In this document: piece by piece, positions 34,896 through 44,603 of the stretch
How positions within the stretch are numbered: position 1 is the stretch's first letter
How the letters are laid out: each line of letters begins with the position of its first letter
Assembly: GCF_040409795.1 (NCBI RefSeq)
Contig: NZ_CP099571.1
Span: 372,001 to 436,000 of the forward strand
DNA: 64,000 nt
Source of the DNA: Polynucleobacter sp. MWH-UH19D
GTDB lineage: Bacteria; Pseudomonadota; Gammaproteobacteria; Burkholderiales; Burkholderiaceae
Reading direction: 5' to 3'
Program-made: the position numbers and the translations under genes
Notes under the pieces: model-generated
The model's input: the letters and a program-made list of their open reading frames with translations, nothing else
Told to the model about the DNA's origin: nothing
Database searches by the model: none

Positions 34896-35243
34896 TTAAT
34901 TTACGCCATGTAATTCCACATCAAACACCAGCGTGGCATTGGGGGGAATCACTCCACCTGCACCACGAGCGCCATAGCCCATCTCAGCGGGGATAATCAG
35001 AGTACGTTTACCACCCACTTTCATGCCCGCAACACCTTGATCCCAGCCCTTGATAACGTGACCAGCGCCTAATGGAAAGCTAAACAACTGTCCGCGATCA
35101 AGCGAGCTATCAAACTTTTGACCTTTATGGTCTGGGGCATTTTCATCGTAGAGCCAGCCGGTGTAATGCACATCAACATGATTGCCTGCGGCAGCTTCTT
35201 CGCCATCGCCAACGACAGTATCGATTTTCTTGAGTTCAGACAT
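34896..35243 (-). CDS. FKBP-type peptidyl-prolyl cis-trans isomerase
   Basis: The 115-residue single-domain protein shows FKBP motifs in order: [65 protein letters not shown], and [16 protein letters not shown]. There is no signal peptide, so it is cytosolic. It catalyses proline isomerisation and probably helps protein folding. AAGGAAT precedes the ATG on the minus strand. The MFS gene upstream on the same strand is 55 bp away. Confidence 0.92.
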   Translation of the reverse strand: MSELKKIDTVVGDGEEAAAGNHVDVHYTGWLYDENAPDHKGQKFDSSLDRGQLFSFPLGAGHVIKGWDQGVAGMKVGGKRTLIIPAEMGYGARGAGGVIPPNATLVFDVELHGVN

Positions 35244-35298
35244 GATCTATTCCTTGATGTATTTCGATTGGGTCAAATGACTGGCTAGTATAGGTGCA

Positions 35299-36495
35299 TC
35301 AGGCCTGATGAGTCTTGTGCTGTTGCAGTCCGAGCCATGCTAAGGCAATTGCAGTAATTGCGGCGGGTATGAGTGATCCTAAGTTCAAAATATCCCAGCC
35401 TTGAGAGGTAATCAGGGCGCCCGATCCAAAAGAGGTAAAAGCCATGGTGCCAAATACAAAGAAGTTAATAGCGGCTTGTGCCTTATCTCTCTCGTTGGGT
35501 TTGTAGGCCGTCATGGCTAGTGAGGTAGAGCCAGTGAATAAAAAATTCCAGCCTACGCCAAGTAAAAAGAGGGCAATGAAAAATTGATGCAGATCGGTCC
35601 CGCTCAAAGCGATGAAGATGCATAGGAAATTTAGACTAACGCCAACCCCCATAATTTTGAGAGTACCAAAACGTTGAATCAGTGCGCCGGTAAAGAATCC
35701 TGGTGCGAACATGCCGATGACGTGCCATTCCAAAACTAGGGCGGTATCAGAGAATGGTAAGCCGCAAATTTGCATTGCTAGCGGTGTAGCGGCCATCAGG
35801 AGGTTCATCACGCCATAACCCAGCGCTGCTCCAATGACTGCTACTAAAAACACAGGCTGACGCAAAATGACATTGAGGGGCCTGCCATCAGAGAGAGCAT
35901 GCTGGGTTTTGAATTCTTCTGGGAAGTGAATAAATTGCATCACAAGCATTCCCATGACGGCTGCAATCGATAGGGTTAAGTAAGCACCCAAGAAAGCAGT
36001 CTCAAATACATTTCGGGTCCATGAAGCAAGATTAGGGCCGATCACAGCTCCCAAAATACCGCCAGCTAAAACCCAAGAGACCGCTTTATCTCGCTGACTC
36101 ACTTCAGTGAGCTCTGCCGCCGCGAAACGATACAGTTGTCCGTTGGCGCTATAGTAGCCAGCGATGAATGTGCCGATCACCAATAGCCAGAAGTTTTTGC
36201 TGAATGCCGCGTAGGCACAAAGAAGTGCAGAAAACGCTGCAACCATAAGACCAAGCTGAAAAGAAATTTTTCGCCCGAAGTGATTTTGTGACTTAGCTAC
36301 AAGAGAGGTTGAAAAAGCAGCGCCAACCACATAGCCCATGACAGGTAAAGTTGCCATCCAGCTTAGGGGTGCCAGACTGAACCCAACTAAGCCATTAATG
36401 GCGATAAAAGTAACGTTATTGGTCAGGAATAGACCCTGGCAAATAATGAGTAAGCATAGGTTCTTATTTAGTAAGGGGTGCTGGTTACTGGGCAT
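35299..36495 (-). CDS. MFS transporter
   Basis: The 398-residue protein has twelve hydrophobic segments. The loop between helices 2 and 3 (KSQNHFGRKISFQLG) fits the MFS G-x-x-D-R-x-G-R-K pattern, and VLAGGILGAVIGPNLASW is the helix-5 motif of exporters. The C-terminal half contains the second-half equivalent (RFGTLKIMGVG). The family exports drugs or metabolites using proton force. No substrate clue is in the neighbours. The start at 36495 reads MPSNQHPLL. Confidence 0.82.
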   Translation of the reverse strand: MPSNQHPLLNKNLCLLIICQGLFLTNNVTFIAINGLVGFSLAPLSWMATLPVMGYVVGAAFSTSLVAKSQNHFGRKISFQLGLMVAAFSALLCAYAAFSKNFWLLVIGTFIAGYYSANGQLYRFAAAELTEVSQRDKAVSWVLAGGILGAVIGPNLASWTRNVFETAFLGAYLTLSIAAVMGMLVMQFIHFPEEFKTQHALSDGRPLNVILRQPVFLVAVIGAALGYGVMNLLMAATPLAMQICGLPFSDTALVLEWHVIGMFAPGFFTGALIQRFGTLKIMGVGVSLNFLCIFIALSGTDLHQFFIALFLLGVGWNFLFTGSTSLAMTAYKPNERDKAQAAINFFVFGTMAFTSFGSGALITSQGWDILNLGSLIPAAITAIALAWLGLQQHKTHQA

Positions 36496-36755
36496 GGCAT
36501 GCAGTTTACGAGGAATTGAGCGTGGCTGCCGTCTCGGTGGATTCCCTTAAATTGGGCAATATAGGCGGTTTTTGGGTGAAAAACCTCAATTTATGCCAAC
36601 CCCAATGATTTAAAATTGATCTCTCGCCTCATTGGCAAAAGGGTGCGTTTTAACAGTAAAACAAGCCAACTAAAAGTGCTTTGCAAAATGCGGAATATGA
36701 GAGTGGCAGGGTAAAAACCTGACTCTGTAAATTTATCAATATTGAGGAAACGTTA

Positions 36756-38990
36756 ATGGCTTCAGAGAAATCAAAGATTGTTTACACGCTGACAGACGAA
36801 GCGCCACTATTGGCGACTTGTGCATTTTTGCCGGTTATTCGTACTTTTACAGCGCCAGCCGGGGTGGAGATTGTCAAGAGTGACATCTCAGTTGCTGCTC
36901 GTATTTTGGCTGAGTTCTCTGACTGCTTAACAGATGCCCAAAAAGTTCCTGATAACTTGGCTGAACTGGGCAAGATGACTTTGCTTCCAGACACCAACAT
37001 TATTAAGTTGCCAAATATTAGCGCCTCCGTGCCGCAATTAGTTGCAGCAATTAAAGAGTTGCAAAACAAGGGCTACAAGATTCCGAATTTCCCGGATGAT
37101 CCAAAGACTGAGGAAGAAAAAGCGATTCGTGCTCGTTACTCGAAGTGCTTAGGTAGCTCGGTAAACCCAGTATTGCGTGAAGGTAACTCTGATCGTCGTG
37201 CGCCACCCGCTGTAAAGCGTTACGCACGTAAAAACCCGCACTCTATGGGCGAGTGGAGCCAAGCTTCCCGTACACACGTTTCTCATATGCATGGCGGTGA
37301 CTTCTACTCTAGCGAGAAGTCAATGACGATGACTAAAGCTTGTGATGTGAAGATGGATTTGGTTACTAAGAGTGGCAAAACCATTGTGCTCAAGCCGAAA
37401 GTCTCTTTGCTTGCTGGTGAAATCATTGACAGCATGTACATGAGCAAAAAAGCCTTGTGCGAGTTCTACGAAAAAGAAATCGAAGATGCTTATAAGACTG
37501 GCATGATGTTGTCCTTGCATGTGAAGGCAACGATGATGAAAGTGTCGCATCCGATCGTCTTCGGTCACGCTGTGAAGATTTTCTATAAAGATGCATTTCA
37601 AAAGCATGCAAAGTTGTTTGAAGAGTTGGGTGTGAACGCCAACAATGGTATGAGCAGCTTGTATGACAAGATTAAAACCTTGCCAGAGTCTAAGCGTGAA
37701 GAAATCATTCAAGATTTACACGCTTGCCATGAACACCGTCCTGCGTTGGCAATGGTGGATTCAGCAAAAGGGATTACCAACTTACATTCTCCAAGCGATG
37801 TGATTGTGGATGCATCCATGCCAGCCATGATTCGCGTAGGCGGCAAGATGTGGGGCGCAGATGGTCGTTTACACGACACCAAGGCGGTTATCCCTGAGAG
37901 TACTTTTGCGCGTATCTATCAAGAAATGATCAATTTCTGTAAGACGCACGGCAATTTTGATCCAAGAACCATGGGTACAGTACCAAACGTTGGTTTGATG
38001 GCTCAACAGGCTGAAGAGTATGGTTCACACGACAAGACATTTGAGATCCCAGAGGCTGGCGTGGCTCGTATTGTTGCTGATGACGGCACTGTATTGCTTG
38101 AGCAAAACGTAGAAGAGGGCGATATCTGGCGTATGTGCCAAGTGAAAGATGCCCCAATTCGCGACTGGGTGAAGTTGGCAGTCAATCGTGCTCGCCTCTC
38201 GAATACTCCAGCAGTATTTTGGTTGGATGAGTACCGCCCACACGAAGCTGAGTTGATTAAGAAAGTCAAAACATATCTGAAGGACTATGACCTTGAGGGT
38301 GTAGATATTCAGATCATGTCTCAGACTCGTGCGATGCGTTACACACTTGAGCGCGTCATTCGCGGCAAAGACACGATTTCTGTAACCGGCAATATCTTGC
38401 GTGACTACTTAACTGACTTGTTCCCAATTATGGAATTAGGAACCAGTGCGAAGATGCTTTCCATTGTTCCGTTGATGGCGGGTGGTGGCTTATTCGAAAC
38501 AGGCGCTGGTGGTTCTGCACCGAAGCATGTACAACAACTGGTAGAAGAAAATCACTTGCGCTGGGATTCACTGGGTGAGTTCTTGGCCCTAGCGGTTTCG
38601 CTTGAGGATATTGGCGATAAGACAGGTAATCCTAAGGTGAAAATCCTCGCTCGCACACTTGACGAGGCTACTGGTAAGTTGCTGGATAACAATAAGTCGC
38701 CTTCACCACGCACTGGCGAGTTGGATAACCGCGGCAGCCAATTCTATTTGGCAATGTATTGGGCAGAGGCATTGGCCAATCAGACTGAAGACAAAGAGTT
38801 GGCAGCGCATTTTGCACCTTTGGCAAAAACCTTGGCTGAAAATGAGCAGAAGATTGTTGAAGAGCTCAAGGCGGTTCAAGGTAAGCCAGCAGATATTGGT
38901 GGTTACTATGTTGCTGACTCTGAGAAATGCAAAGCGGTCATGCGACCAAGCCCAACATTCAATGCTGCACTGAAAGCGGCAAGGGCGTAA
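36756..38990 (+). CDS. icd: NADP-dependent isocitrate dehydrogenase, monomeric type
   Basis: The 744-residue protein is the size of the monomeric IDH family (~740). Diagnostic stretches include [45 protein letters not shown] (substrate loop), [47 protein letters not shown] and [31 protein letters not shown]. It oxidises isocitrate to 2-oxoglutarate with NADP+ in the TCA cycle. GAGGAAACG lies before the ATG. A strong terminator follows at 39072. No homodimeric IDH is in the window. Confidence 0.96.
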   Translation: MASEKSKIVYTLTDEAPLLATCAFLPVIRTFTAPAGVEIVKSDISVAARILAEFSDCLTDAQKVPDNLAELGKMTLLPDTNIIKLPNISASVPQLVAAIKELQNKGYKIPNFPDDPKTEEEKAIRARYSKCLGSSVNPVLREGNSDRRAPPAVKRYARKNPHSMGEWSQASRTHVSHMHGGDFYSSEKSMTMTKACDVKMDLVTKSGKTIVLKPKVSLLAGEIIDSMYMSKKALCEFYEKEIEDAYKTGMMLSLHVKATMMKVSHPIVFGHAVKIFYKDAFQKHAKLFEELGVNANNGMSSLYDKIKTLPESKREEIIQDLHACHEHRPALAMVDSAKGITNLHSPSDVIVDASMPAMIRVGGKMWGADGRLHDTKAVIPESTFARIYQEMINFCKTHGNFDPRTMGTVPNVGLMAQQAEEYGSHDKTFEIPEAGVARIVADDGTVLLEQNVEEGDIWRMCQVKDAPIRDWVKLAVNRARLSNTPAVFWLDEYRPHEAELIKKVKTYLKDYDLEGVDIQIMSQTRAMRYTLERVIRGKDTISVTGNILRDYLTDLFPIMELGTSAKMLSIVPLMAGGGLFETGAGGSAPKHVQQLVEENHLRWDSLGEFLALAVSLEDIGDKTGNPKVKILARTLDEATGKLLDNNKSPSPRTGELDNRGSQFYLAMYWAEALANQTEDKELAAHFAPLAKTLAENEQKIVEELKAVQGKPADIGGYYVADSEKCKAVMRPSPTFNAALKAARA

Positions 38991-39071
38991 ATAGGAATGC
39001 ACCAACTTTAAGCATTAAGAAATTAGGTGTAAGCGATAATAATTTCTTCTATTAATTAGAGTTATTATTTG

Positions 39072-39104
39072 AAGGCAAACTTTCGGGTTTGCCTTTTTTA
39101 TTTT
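39072..39104 (+). terminator. Intrinsic terminator after icd
   Basis: The 9-bp stem AAGGCAAAC/GTTTGCCTT around a 6-nt loop is followed by a T-rich tract (TTTTTTATTTT). Confidence 0.9.
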
Positions 39105-39124
39105 CAGTCTCTACAAAAAATTCA

Positions 39125-39535
39125 ATGGCAAAACCAAAAGACCTAGTTGAGTTAAGTTATCTGAGCGAAGCAGTCTCAGATATGTCTTTTCTTGGCTTGA
39201 TGCGACTCTTGGAATCTGCGCGAGCTTTTAACCAAAAAAATGGTGTGACGGGCATTTTGTTTTATGACAATCAGCAATTTGGCCAAATCATTGAAGGCGA
39301 GCGTGCCAACATCATGAAGGTATGGAAGCGCATTCAGGAGGATGATCGTCATCATCGTATTGAGTTGCTTGAGATTCGCGAAATTTCAGAGCGAAGCTTT
39401 CCTGAGTGGCTGATGCGCTTTTATGGCGGTGAAACGCTGGTTCGAGATTATCCAGTCTTGGCGGGCATGGTTGCCGGAATGGATAAGCACAGCTTGATCT
39501 TGCTCAATAAGATGCGTGCTGCCCAAGGACAGTAG
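39125..39535 (+). CDS. BLUF blue-light photoreceptor, single domain
   Basis: The 136-residue protein begins MAKPKDLVELSYLSEA and is a BLUF flavin-binding domain. The photocycle residues are all present with the same spacing as AppA: Tyr12, Asn36 and Gln54 (Tyr21, Asn45, Gln63 in AppA), with Trp95 and Met97 matching Trp104 and Met106. The VTGILFYDNQQFGQIIEGE stretch is typical. There is no attached output domain, so it must signal to a partner protein. I chose the ATG at 39125; a frame open to a TTG at 39089 would start inside the icd terminator. No obvious partner is adjacent: msrP starts 81 bp downstream. Confidence 0.9.
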   Translation: MAKPKDLVELSYLSEAVSDMSFLGLMRLLESARAFNQKNGVTGILFYDNQQFGQIIEGERANIMKVWKRIQEDDRHHRIELLEIREISERSFPEWLMRFYGGETLVRDYPVLAGMVAGMDKHSLILLNKMRAAQGQ

Positions 39536-39616
39536 ACCTGATCACACTTGGGGCTGGGTCAAGCAATAAATTCCCATCAGTAGCACAATAGATCCATTGT
39601 TTGAGTGGGGTCTACC

Positions 39617-40579
39617 ATGGGTTTTAAAGACAAATCGATTCTTGCTAGCGATATCACGCCTAGAGAAATTTTTGAAAATCGACGGTCATTAATCAAGACT
39701 GCAGCAGCAGGCGGCTTTGGTATGGCCTTAGCCTCTTGGTTTTCTCGTCAAGCATTTGCATCGAGCCCCGAAAAATTAAGCGCCACTCTAAATGCTGCAT
39801 ATAGCTCTAAAGAAGAACCGACACCCTATAAGTATGTGACAAGCTATAACAATTTTTATGAGTTTGGTACTGATAAATCCGATCCCGCTGCTTATGCCAG
39901 CACATTGCAAACCAGACCATGGGCTATCTCGATAGAGGGCTTAGTAAAAAAGCCGCTCACTCTCGATATCGATGCACTTTTAAAGTTAGCCCCAATTGAG
40001 GAGCGCATATATCGTTTGCGCTGCGTCGAGGGTTGGTCGATGGTGATTCCTTGGGATGGATACTCTCTATCAAAGTTAATTAATCAGGTAGAACCTTTGG
40101 GATCAGCAAAGTATGTAGAATTTATTTCACTAGTAGATCGCAAGCAAATGCCAGGAGTCAAAAGCAATATTTTGGATTGGCCCTATCGCGAGGGTCTGCG
40201 TATGGATGAGGCAATGAATCCGCTGACCTTGTTGACATTGGGTTTGTATGGTGAAGTATTGCCTAAGCAAAATGGTGCTCCAGTTCGAATAGTCGTACCC
40301 TGGAAATATGGCTTCAAAAGTGCGAAATCGCTTGTCAAAATCCGCTTTACTGAGGAAATGCCAAAGACTAGTTGGAGCCAATTTGATTCAAGAGAGTATG
40401 GTTTTTACTCCAATGTAAACCCACAGGTTGATCATCCGCGCTGGAGTCAGGCGACAGAGCGTCGAATTGGGGATCCCAAAGGAATGTTTGCGCCAAAAAT
40501 CAAGACGCAAATGTTTAATGGCTACGCAGACCAAGTGGCGAGCATGTATGCTGGCATGGATCTCAAGAAATACTATTGA
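39617..40579 (+). CDS. msrP: Protein-methionine-sulfoxide reductase catalytic subunit MsrP (YedY)
   Basis: The ~320-residue protein opens with a twin-arginine signal ([21 protein letters not shown], cut near RQAFA). The sulfite-oxidase-like Mo domain contains [17 protein letters not shown], with the Mo-ligand cysteine near residue 136, and the MsrP-specific [20 protein letters not shown]. It binds Mo-molybdopterin and repairs oxidised methionines in periplasmic proteins, using electrons from the haem protein MsrQ. The ATG at 39617 is preferred over a GTG at 39605. Its partner msrQ is 7 kb away, which is unusual. It is followed after 13 bp by a lipocalin gene. Confidence 0.92.
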   Translation: MGFKDKSILASDITPREIFENRRSLIKTAAAGGFGMALASWFSRQAFASSPEKLSATLNAAYSSKEEPTPYKYVTSYNNFYEFGTDKSDPAAYASTLQTRPWAISIEGLVKKPLTLDIDALLKLAPIEERIYRLRCVEGWSMVIPWDGYSLSKLINQVEPLGSAKYVEFISLVDRKQMPGVKSNILDWPYREGLRMDEAMNPLTLLTLGLYGEVLPKQNGAPVRIVVPWKYGFKSAKSLVKIRFTEEMPKTSWSQFDSREYGFYSNVNPQVDHPRWSQATERRIGDPKGMFAPKIKTQMFNGYADQVASMYAGMDLKKYY

Positions 40580-40592
40580 CACTATTCATGCC

Positions 40593-41156
40593 ATGATTAA
40601 ATTTAGTCGTCTACTTTTTGCACTAAACCTTTGTTTGCTATGCTCATTAGGCGGTGCTCAAGAGTCTGCTGTAAAAACTATTCCCACCCTTGATGTGCCT
40701 CGCTATATGGGCACCTGGTATGAGATTGCAAAATTCCCGAATTGGTTTCAGAAGAAATGCGTTAGCAATACCCAAGCCATATATTCAGTCAGACCTGATG
40801 GCAGTCTTAAGGTACTCAATAGTTGTAAGACTGCAGATGGCGAAATCTCTCAAGCTGAGGGAACGGCAAGGCAAATTGGAGCGAGTGATTCGCCTAAGCT
40901 GGAGGTGCGTTTTGCCCCCGCTTGGCTATCCTTCTTGCCAATGGTTTGGGGTGACTATTGGGTAATTGATTTAGATCCTCAATATCAAGTGGCGGCAGTC
41001 AGTGATCCTAGAAGAGAGTATCTCTGGGTTTTATCAAGAACCCCGCAGATTGATAAAAAAGTCTACGATGCGTTATTGCTGCGCTTACAGAATCAGCAAT
41101 TTGATACTCGTAAGTTAGAGCTCACTCAGCAGTTACCTGCCCCAAGTAAAAATTAA
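40593..41156 (+). CDS. blc: Bacterial lipocalin (Blc family)
   Basis: The 187-residue protein has a signal peptide (LLFALNLCLLCSLGGAQ). The lipocalin signature MGTWYEIAKFPNWFQKKC lies near residues 34-51, followed by YSVRPDGSLKVLNSC, the second GDYWVIDLDPQYQVAAVSDP block and the YLWVLSRTP closing motif. The Cys in FQKKC and the one in NSC can bond. E. coli Blc is an outer-membrane lipoprotein; this one lacks a clear LxxC lipobox at the cut, as LCSLGGAQ does not place Cys at +1. It probably binds fatty acids or phospholipids during envelope stress. A longer open frame upstream overlaps msrP and lacks signal-peptide sense. Confidence 0.85.
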   Translation: MIKFSRLLFALNLCLLCSLGGAQESAVKTIPTLDVPRYMGTWYEIAKFPNWFQKKCVSNTQAIYSVRPDGSLKVLNSCKTADGEISQAEGTARQIGASDSPKLEVRFAPAWLSFLPMVWGDYWVIDLDPQYQVAAVSDPRREYLWVLSRTPQIDKKVYDALLLRLQNQQFDTRKLELTQQLPAPSKN

Positions 41157-41166
41157 GAAGAATTCA

Positions 41167-42090
41167 TTGAAGCCGTATTCATTGCCTGTCGGAATTGAGG
41201 TATTCGAGAGAGGGTGGTTATCAGCCAATAACATTTTTCATTTTGGCGATGATGATGTCTCATTGGTTGATACTGGTTATGTTGCTCATCAAAGCATGAC
41301 ATTGGGTCTTATGCACAATGCTCTGGATAAACATCAACTCAATACCGTTAATAAAGTTGTCAATACTCATCTGCATTCCGATCACTGTGGCGGTAACGCC
41401 GCATTAAAAGTGGCATACGATTGCCAGATTTATATCCCCGCCGCTGAGGCCGAAGTGGTTCGTAATTGGAATATGGATTTACTCAGTTATCAAAACTTGG
41501 GACAAGATTGCCCGCAATTTAGTTGTGATCATGTATTAATACCAGGTCAGAGTATTGTGCTGGGGCGATATACATGGAATATCCTGGCTGCACCAGGACA
41601 TGATCCTCATTCGGTGATGTTGTATCAAGAGCAACATGGCTTGTTAATTTCTGCAGATGCATTATGGGAAGAAGGGTTCGGTGTCATCTTCCCAGAGATG
41701 TGGGGTGAGTCAGGATTTGAAGAAGTGGCTCAAACTCTGGATTTAATAGAAGGCCTAGCGATCTCTCTGGTAATTCCGGGGCATGGAAGACCTTTTGTTG
41801 ATGTGGCTACTGCTTTAGCTACGGCGCGATCTAGGTTGGATTATTTGGCCTCAGATCCTGATAGAAACGCTCGCCATGGCGCAAAAGTATTGCTGAAATA
41901 TAAATTATTAGAGTGGCGTAATAAAGAGCTTTCATTGGTAAACCAGTGGATCTCTAGAACACCCGCTTTAAATAGCGCCGCAAAGCAATTAAATATGGAT
42001 ATGGATGAATTTTGCATATGGCTTTCTCAAGCATTGGTCAAGTCAGGTGCTGCCACTATCGAGGATAATTACTTGGTAGATAAGTCTTAA
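41167..42090 (+). CDS. Metallo-beta-lactamase-fold hydrolase
   Basis: The 307-residue protein has the HxHxDH zinc motif (NTHLHSDHCGG: His68, His70, Asp72, His73), a later metal His in APGHDPHSVM, an Asp in LISADALWEEGFG and the final LVIPGHGRPF. After ~residue 225 it has a C-terminal helical region, as in the YcbL/RNase-like and glyoxalase II branches. The start is TTG with AAGAAG upstream. It lies 10 bp after the lipocalin gene, so probably co-transcribed. Substrate is unknown: glyoxalase II, lactonase or thioesterase activity are options. Confidence 0.85.
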   Translation: MKPYSLPVGIEVFERGWLSANNIFHFGDDDVSLVDTGYVAHQSMTLGLMHNALDKHQLNTVNKVVNTHLHSDHCGGNAALKVAYDCQIYIPAAEAEVVRNWNMDLLSYQNLGQDCPQFSCDHVLIPGQSIVLGRYTWNILAAPGHDPHSVMLYQEQHGLLISADALWEEGFGVIFPEMWGESGFEEVAQTLDLIEGLAISLVIPGHGRPFVDVATALATARSRLDYLASDPDRNARHGAKVLLKYKLLEWRNKELSLVNQWISRTPALNSAAKQLNMDMDEFCIWLSQALVKSGAATIEDNYLVDKS

Positions 42091-42127
42091 ATGAGCTTAT
42101 AAATAATTAAAGGATGACAAAAGGAAT

Positions 42128-42898
42128 ATGGAACATACTGTTTTGGTAACCGGGGCAACCGCTGGATTTGGTGAGGCAACTGCTAGACGTTTTTTAGCGC
42201 ATGGGCATAAGGTTATTGCTGTTGGGAGAAGGCAAGAACGCCTTGATGCTATCAAAGCTTCTTTGCCAGCAGATCAACAGAAACGTTTGCTGACCCTATC
42301 AGTAGATGTCTGCGATAGCGCCAAAGTGGATAAGCTAGCCAGCACCTTGCCAGCAGAGTTTGCGAACGTAACGGTGTTGGTTAATAACGCTGGCTTGGCA
42401 TTAGGTCTTGAGCCTGCGCACCAAGCATTTTTGAGTGACTGGGATCGAATGATTGATACCAATATTAAGGGTTTGGTTCACATGAGTCGTGCATTTTTAC
42501 CAGGCATGGTTGATCGTAAGTGTGGCCACGTCATTAATCTGGGTTCTGTGGCTGCTAATTATCCCTATCCTGGTGGGAATGTCTACGGCGGTACAAAAGC
42601 ATTTGTGAAGCAATTTAGTTTAAATTTGCGCGCCGATCTAATAGGCACGCCTGTACGAGTAACTTGCATTGAGCCAGGCATGTGCGCAGGTACGGAGTTT
42701 TCAAATGTACGCTTTAAAGGCGATAATGACAAAGCGAGCAAAGTCTATACGGGTGTGAAAGCTTTAAGTGCGGATGATGTTGCTGAAGCGATTTATTGGT
42801 CAGCTACTTTGCCAAGTCATATGAATATCAATGTATTAGAGCTCATGCCAGTGCAACAAGCTTTCAATGCTTTCAATATTCATCGTGGAGAGCTTTAA
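42128..42898 (+). CDS. ydfG: Short-chain dehydrogenase, YdfG-like 3-hydroxy acid dehydrogenase
   Basis: The 256-residue SDR has the NADP-binding TGATAGFGEATARRF (residues 8-22) with basic GRRQERL for NADP preference, NNAGLALG, LGSVAANYPYPGG and the catalytic pair Tyr153/Lys157 (YGGTKAF). The TCIEPGMCAGTEFS stretch matches YdfG, which oxidises L-allo-threonine and reduces malonic semialdehyde. It ends with a 4-bp convergent overlap into the DUF2889 gene. Confidence 0.88.
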   Translation: MEHTVLVTGATAGFGEATARRFLAHGHKVIAVGRRQERLDAIKASLPADQQKRLLTLSVDVCDSAKVDKLASTLPAEFANVTVLVNNAGLALGLEPAHQAFLSDWDRMIDTNIKGLVHMSRAFLPGMVDRKCGHVINLGSVAANYPYPGGNVYGGTKAFVKQFSLNLRADLIGTPVRVTCIEPGMCAGTEFSNVRFKGDNDKASKVYTGVKALSADDVAEAIYWSATLPSHMNINVLELMPVQQAFNAFNIHRGEL

Positions 42899-43449
42899 GA
42901 GTTTTTATCTTTTTCTTGCCAGCGGTAAAACTTGGGATAGACACGCATCACCACTGGGCCATTGAAATCCCAAGATTTACAGGTTCCAAGATAGAGAGGC
43001 GGTTTGTTTTCATCAGGATCAAATAGTGCCCCTGGTATTGCTTGGAAGGCTGCAGTGGCTAAGCTGTTGAGTAGCTCACGTAAGTGGGTACAACCCGCGA
43101 TGCCGCCAAGATGGGTTTGAATCGTTTTTCTCCAGCCCTTACCTAGTCGCTCACCAATCAGCGCATTCATAGGAGGAATTGCTTGGGGGCACTCGGGATG
43201 AGGGTGACCATCCATCACTACTTCAATATCTTGAATTACCAATTCATCATTGAGCGTGACTCTAACCCACATGTCATGAAAGGCTTCGCCAGGTTCCCAA
43301 GTCTTTGTGCCTGTTGTAAATGGAGTCGCTTTGTAGTCTTTGAGATGCCCTTCAATATCCCACAAGCCATCTTCTCGTGCATAGCCTTCAAACGTGATTT
43401 CTCGGGTATGAAGAGGTGATCTAGGTTTCGGAGATGAGAGCATGGTCAT
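42895..43449 (-). CDS. DUF2889 protein
   Basis: The 184-residue protein has the DUF2889 pattern: HTREITFEGYAREDGLWDIEGHLKD, then DMWVRVTLNDELVIQDIEVVMDGHPHPECP, and a GCTHLRELL cysteine-containing motif. The family is restricted mainly to betaproteobacteria and some metabolic operons, with unknown role. Its gene stands alone between the SDR and the pseudouridine synthase. No signal peptide or membrane segment is seen. Confidence 0.8.
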   Translation of the reverse strand: MTMLSSPKPRSPLHTREITFEGYAREDGLWDIEGHLKDYKATPFTTGTKTWEPGEAFHDMWVRVTLNDELVIQDIEVVMDGHPHPECPQAIPPMNALIGERLGKGWRKTIQTHLGGIAGCTHLRELLNSLATAAFQAIPGALFDPDENKPPLYLGTCKSWDFNGPVVMRVYPKFYRWQEKDKNS

Positions 43450-43547
43450 GAACTAAAGAATGCGTTGAACTCAATGATAATGAATTGCACTAAAACTTGC
43501 CATGCAAGTACGTCACAAAAAGCACTCTGTAGTATGCTCTGCAGCAT

Positions 43548-44276
43548 ATGGCAAAACCAATTTCTCTTGAAAAAATTCTCTTTAGCCAAGGTTTTGGTAC
43601 ACGGCGCTATTGCGCCGATTTAGTCTATGCAGATTTAGTAAAAGTAAATGGGGTACTGGCTGAAGACCCAGAAGAGCGAATCGACACCGAAGGTCTCATG
43701 CTCAATGTGGATGGCAAAGATTGGGAGTATCACGAGAGGGCTTACATTGTTTTTAATAAGCCGATGAATTATGAGTGTTCACACAAGACTACGCATCATG
43801 CCAGTGTCTATAGTCTTCTGCCTGCGCCTTTTGTAGAGCGCGGTCTTCAGTGTGTTGGGCGACTAGATTACGACACCACGGGATTATTGCTGATTTCAGA
43901 TGATGGGCAATTTATTCATAAAATGACAACGCCCAAAAGGAATATTGGCAAAGTCTATGAGATCACTGCGGCAAACGCGATTACGCAATCCCAGGTTGAC
44001 CATCTGCTTAATGGCGTCGTTTTGGATGACGATCCAAGACCATGTTATGCCACTGCATGCCATCCAATTTCTGAAAATGTATTGGCAATGACCATAGTTG
44101 AGGGAAGATACCACCAGGTAAAACGAATGATGGCTGCGGTTGGTAACCATGTAGCTAAATTGCATCGCACACAAATCGGTGCGTATCGGATACCAAAGGA
44201 CCTGCCAGAAGGTCAGTGGCGCTGGCTTTATCCAGACGATCTACGCCAGTTGTCTCAAAGCGTGGATGCAAATTAA
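43548..44276 (+). CDS. rsuA: RsuA-family 16S rRNA or related pseudouridine synthase
   Basis: The 242-residue protein has an N-terminal S4-like domain (SLEKILFSQGFGTRRYCADLV) and a catalytic domain with GRLDYDTTGLLLISDDGQF, where the Asp near residue 107 is the nucleophile. It then has GRYHQVKRMMAAVGNHVAKLHRTQIG. RsuA isomerises U516 in 16S rRNA; the closely related RluB/E/F clade cannot be excluded from sequence alone. It starts 98 bp from the divergent DUF2889 gene. Confidence 0.88.
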   Translation: MAKPISLEKILFSQGFGTRRYCADLVYADLVKVNGVLAEDPEERIDTEGLMLNVDGKDWEYHERAYIVFNKPMNYECSHKTTHHASVYSLLPAPFVERGLQCVGRLDYDTTGLLLISDDGQFIHKMTTPKRNIGKVYEITAANAITQSQVDHLLNGVVLDDDPRPCYATACHPISENVLAMTIVEGRYHQVKRMMAAVGNHVAKLHRTQIGAYRIPKDLPEGQWRWLYPDDLRQLSQSVDAN

Positions 44277-44301
44277 GTCTAACTAATTGAGGTTTAACTA
44301 A

Positions 44302-44601
44302 GTGAAGCTTACTAAATTGCCAAACGATTTTGATTTTGAGAAAAATCTACCTTTATGGAAGCGAGATGCTTCGGGTATTGCGATTGAGCGCAATTTTGTT
44401 TTTAAGGATTTTCAGCAAGCATTTGCTTTCATGACATTATGTGCAAAGTATGCTGAAGAAATAGATCATCATCCAGATTGGTCCAATTCTTGGAATCGAG
44501 TTAACGTACGCTTAAGCACCCACTCCGAAAATGCATTAACGCTATTAGATGTGCAGATGGCTAAAGCAATGGATGGCTTTGCCATTCAAGTGCAGGGCTA
44601 G
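44302..44601 (+). CDS. phhB: Pterin-4a-carbinolamine dehydratase
   Basis: The 99-residue protein shows EIDHHPDWSNSWNRVNVRLSTH, with the paired histidines and HPDW core of PCD/DCoH, and a helix YAEEID before it. It dehydrates 4a-hydroxytetrahydrobiopterin; in bacteria without phenylalanine hydroxylase it can instead support Moco enzymes. The start is GTG at 44302, 25 bp after the rsuA-type gene. It converges on the acidic small gene with a 2-bp gap. Confidence 0.85.
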   Translation: MKLTKLPNDFDFEKNLPLWKRDASGIAIERNFVFKDFQQAFAFMTLCAKYAEEIDHHPDWSNSWNRVNVRLSTHSENALTLLDVQMAKAMDGFAIQVQG

Positions 44602-44603
44602 CA

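Noticed and set aside
36496..36755. Hairpin GGTTTTT/AAAAACC at 36567-36585 as a terminator
   Set aside because: It is not followed by a T run on either useful side and lies upstream of both flanking genes.
37320..37712. 130-codon antisense frame in icd
   Set aside because: It is fully contained in a well-conserved gene and has His/Phe-rich composition typical of antisense shadows.
39089..39124. Longer TTG start for the BLUF protein
   Set aside because: The TTG lies within the icd terminator hairpin, and the ATG at 39125 gives the normal BLUF N-terminus.
40428..40592. Longer lipocalin start inside msrP
   Set aside because: The extra 55 codons overlap msrP and would put the signal peptide inside the protein; the ATG at 40593 places it at the N-terminus.
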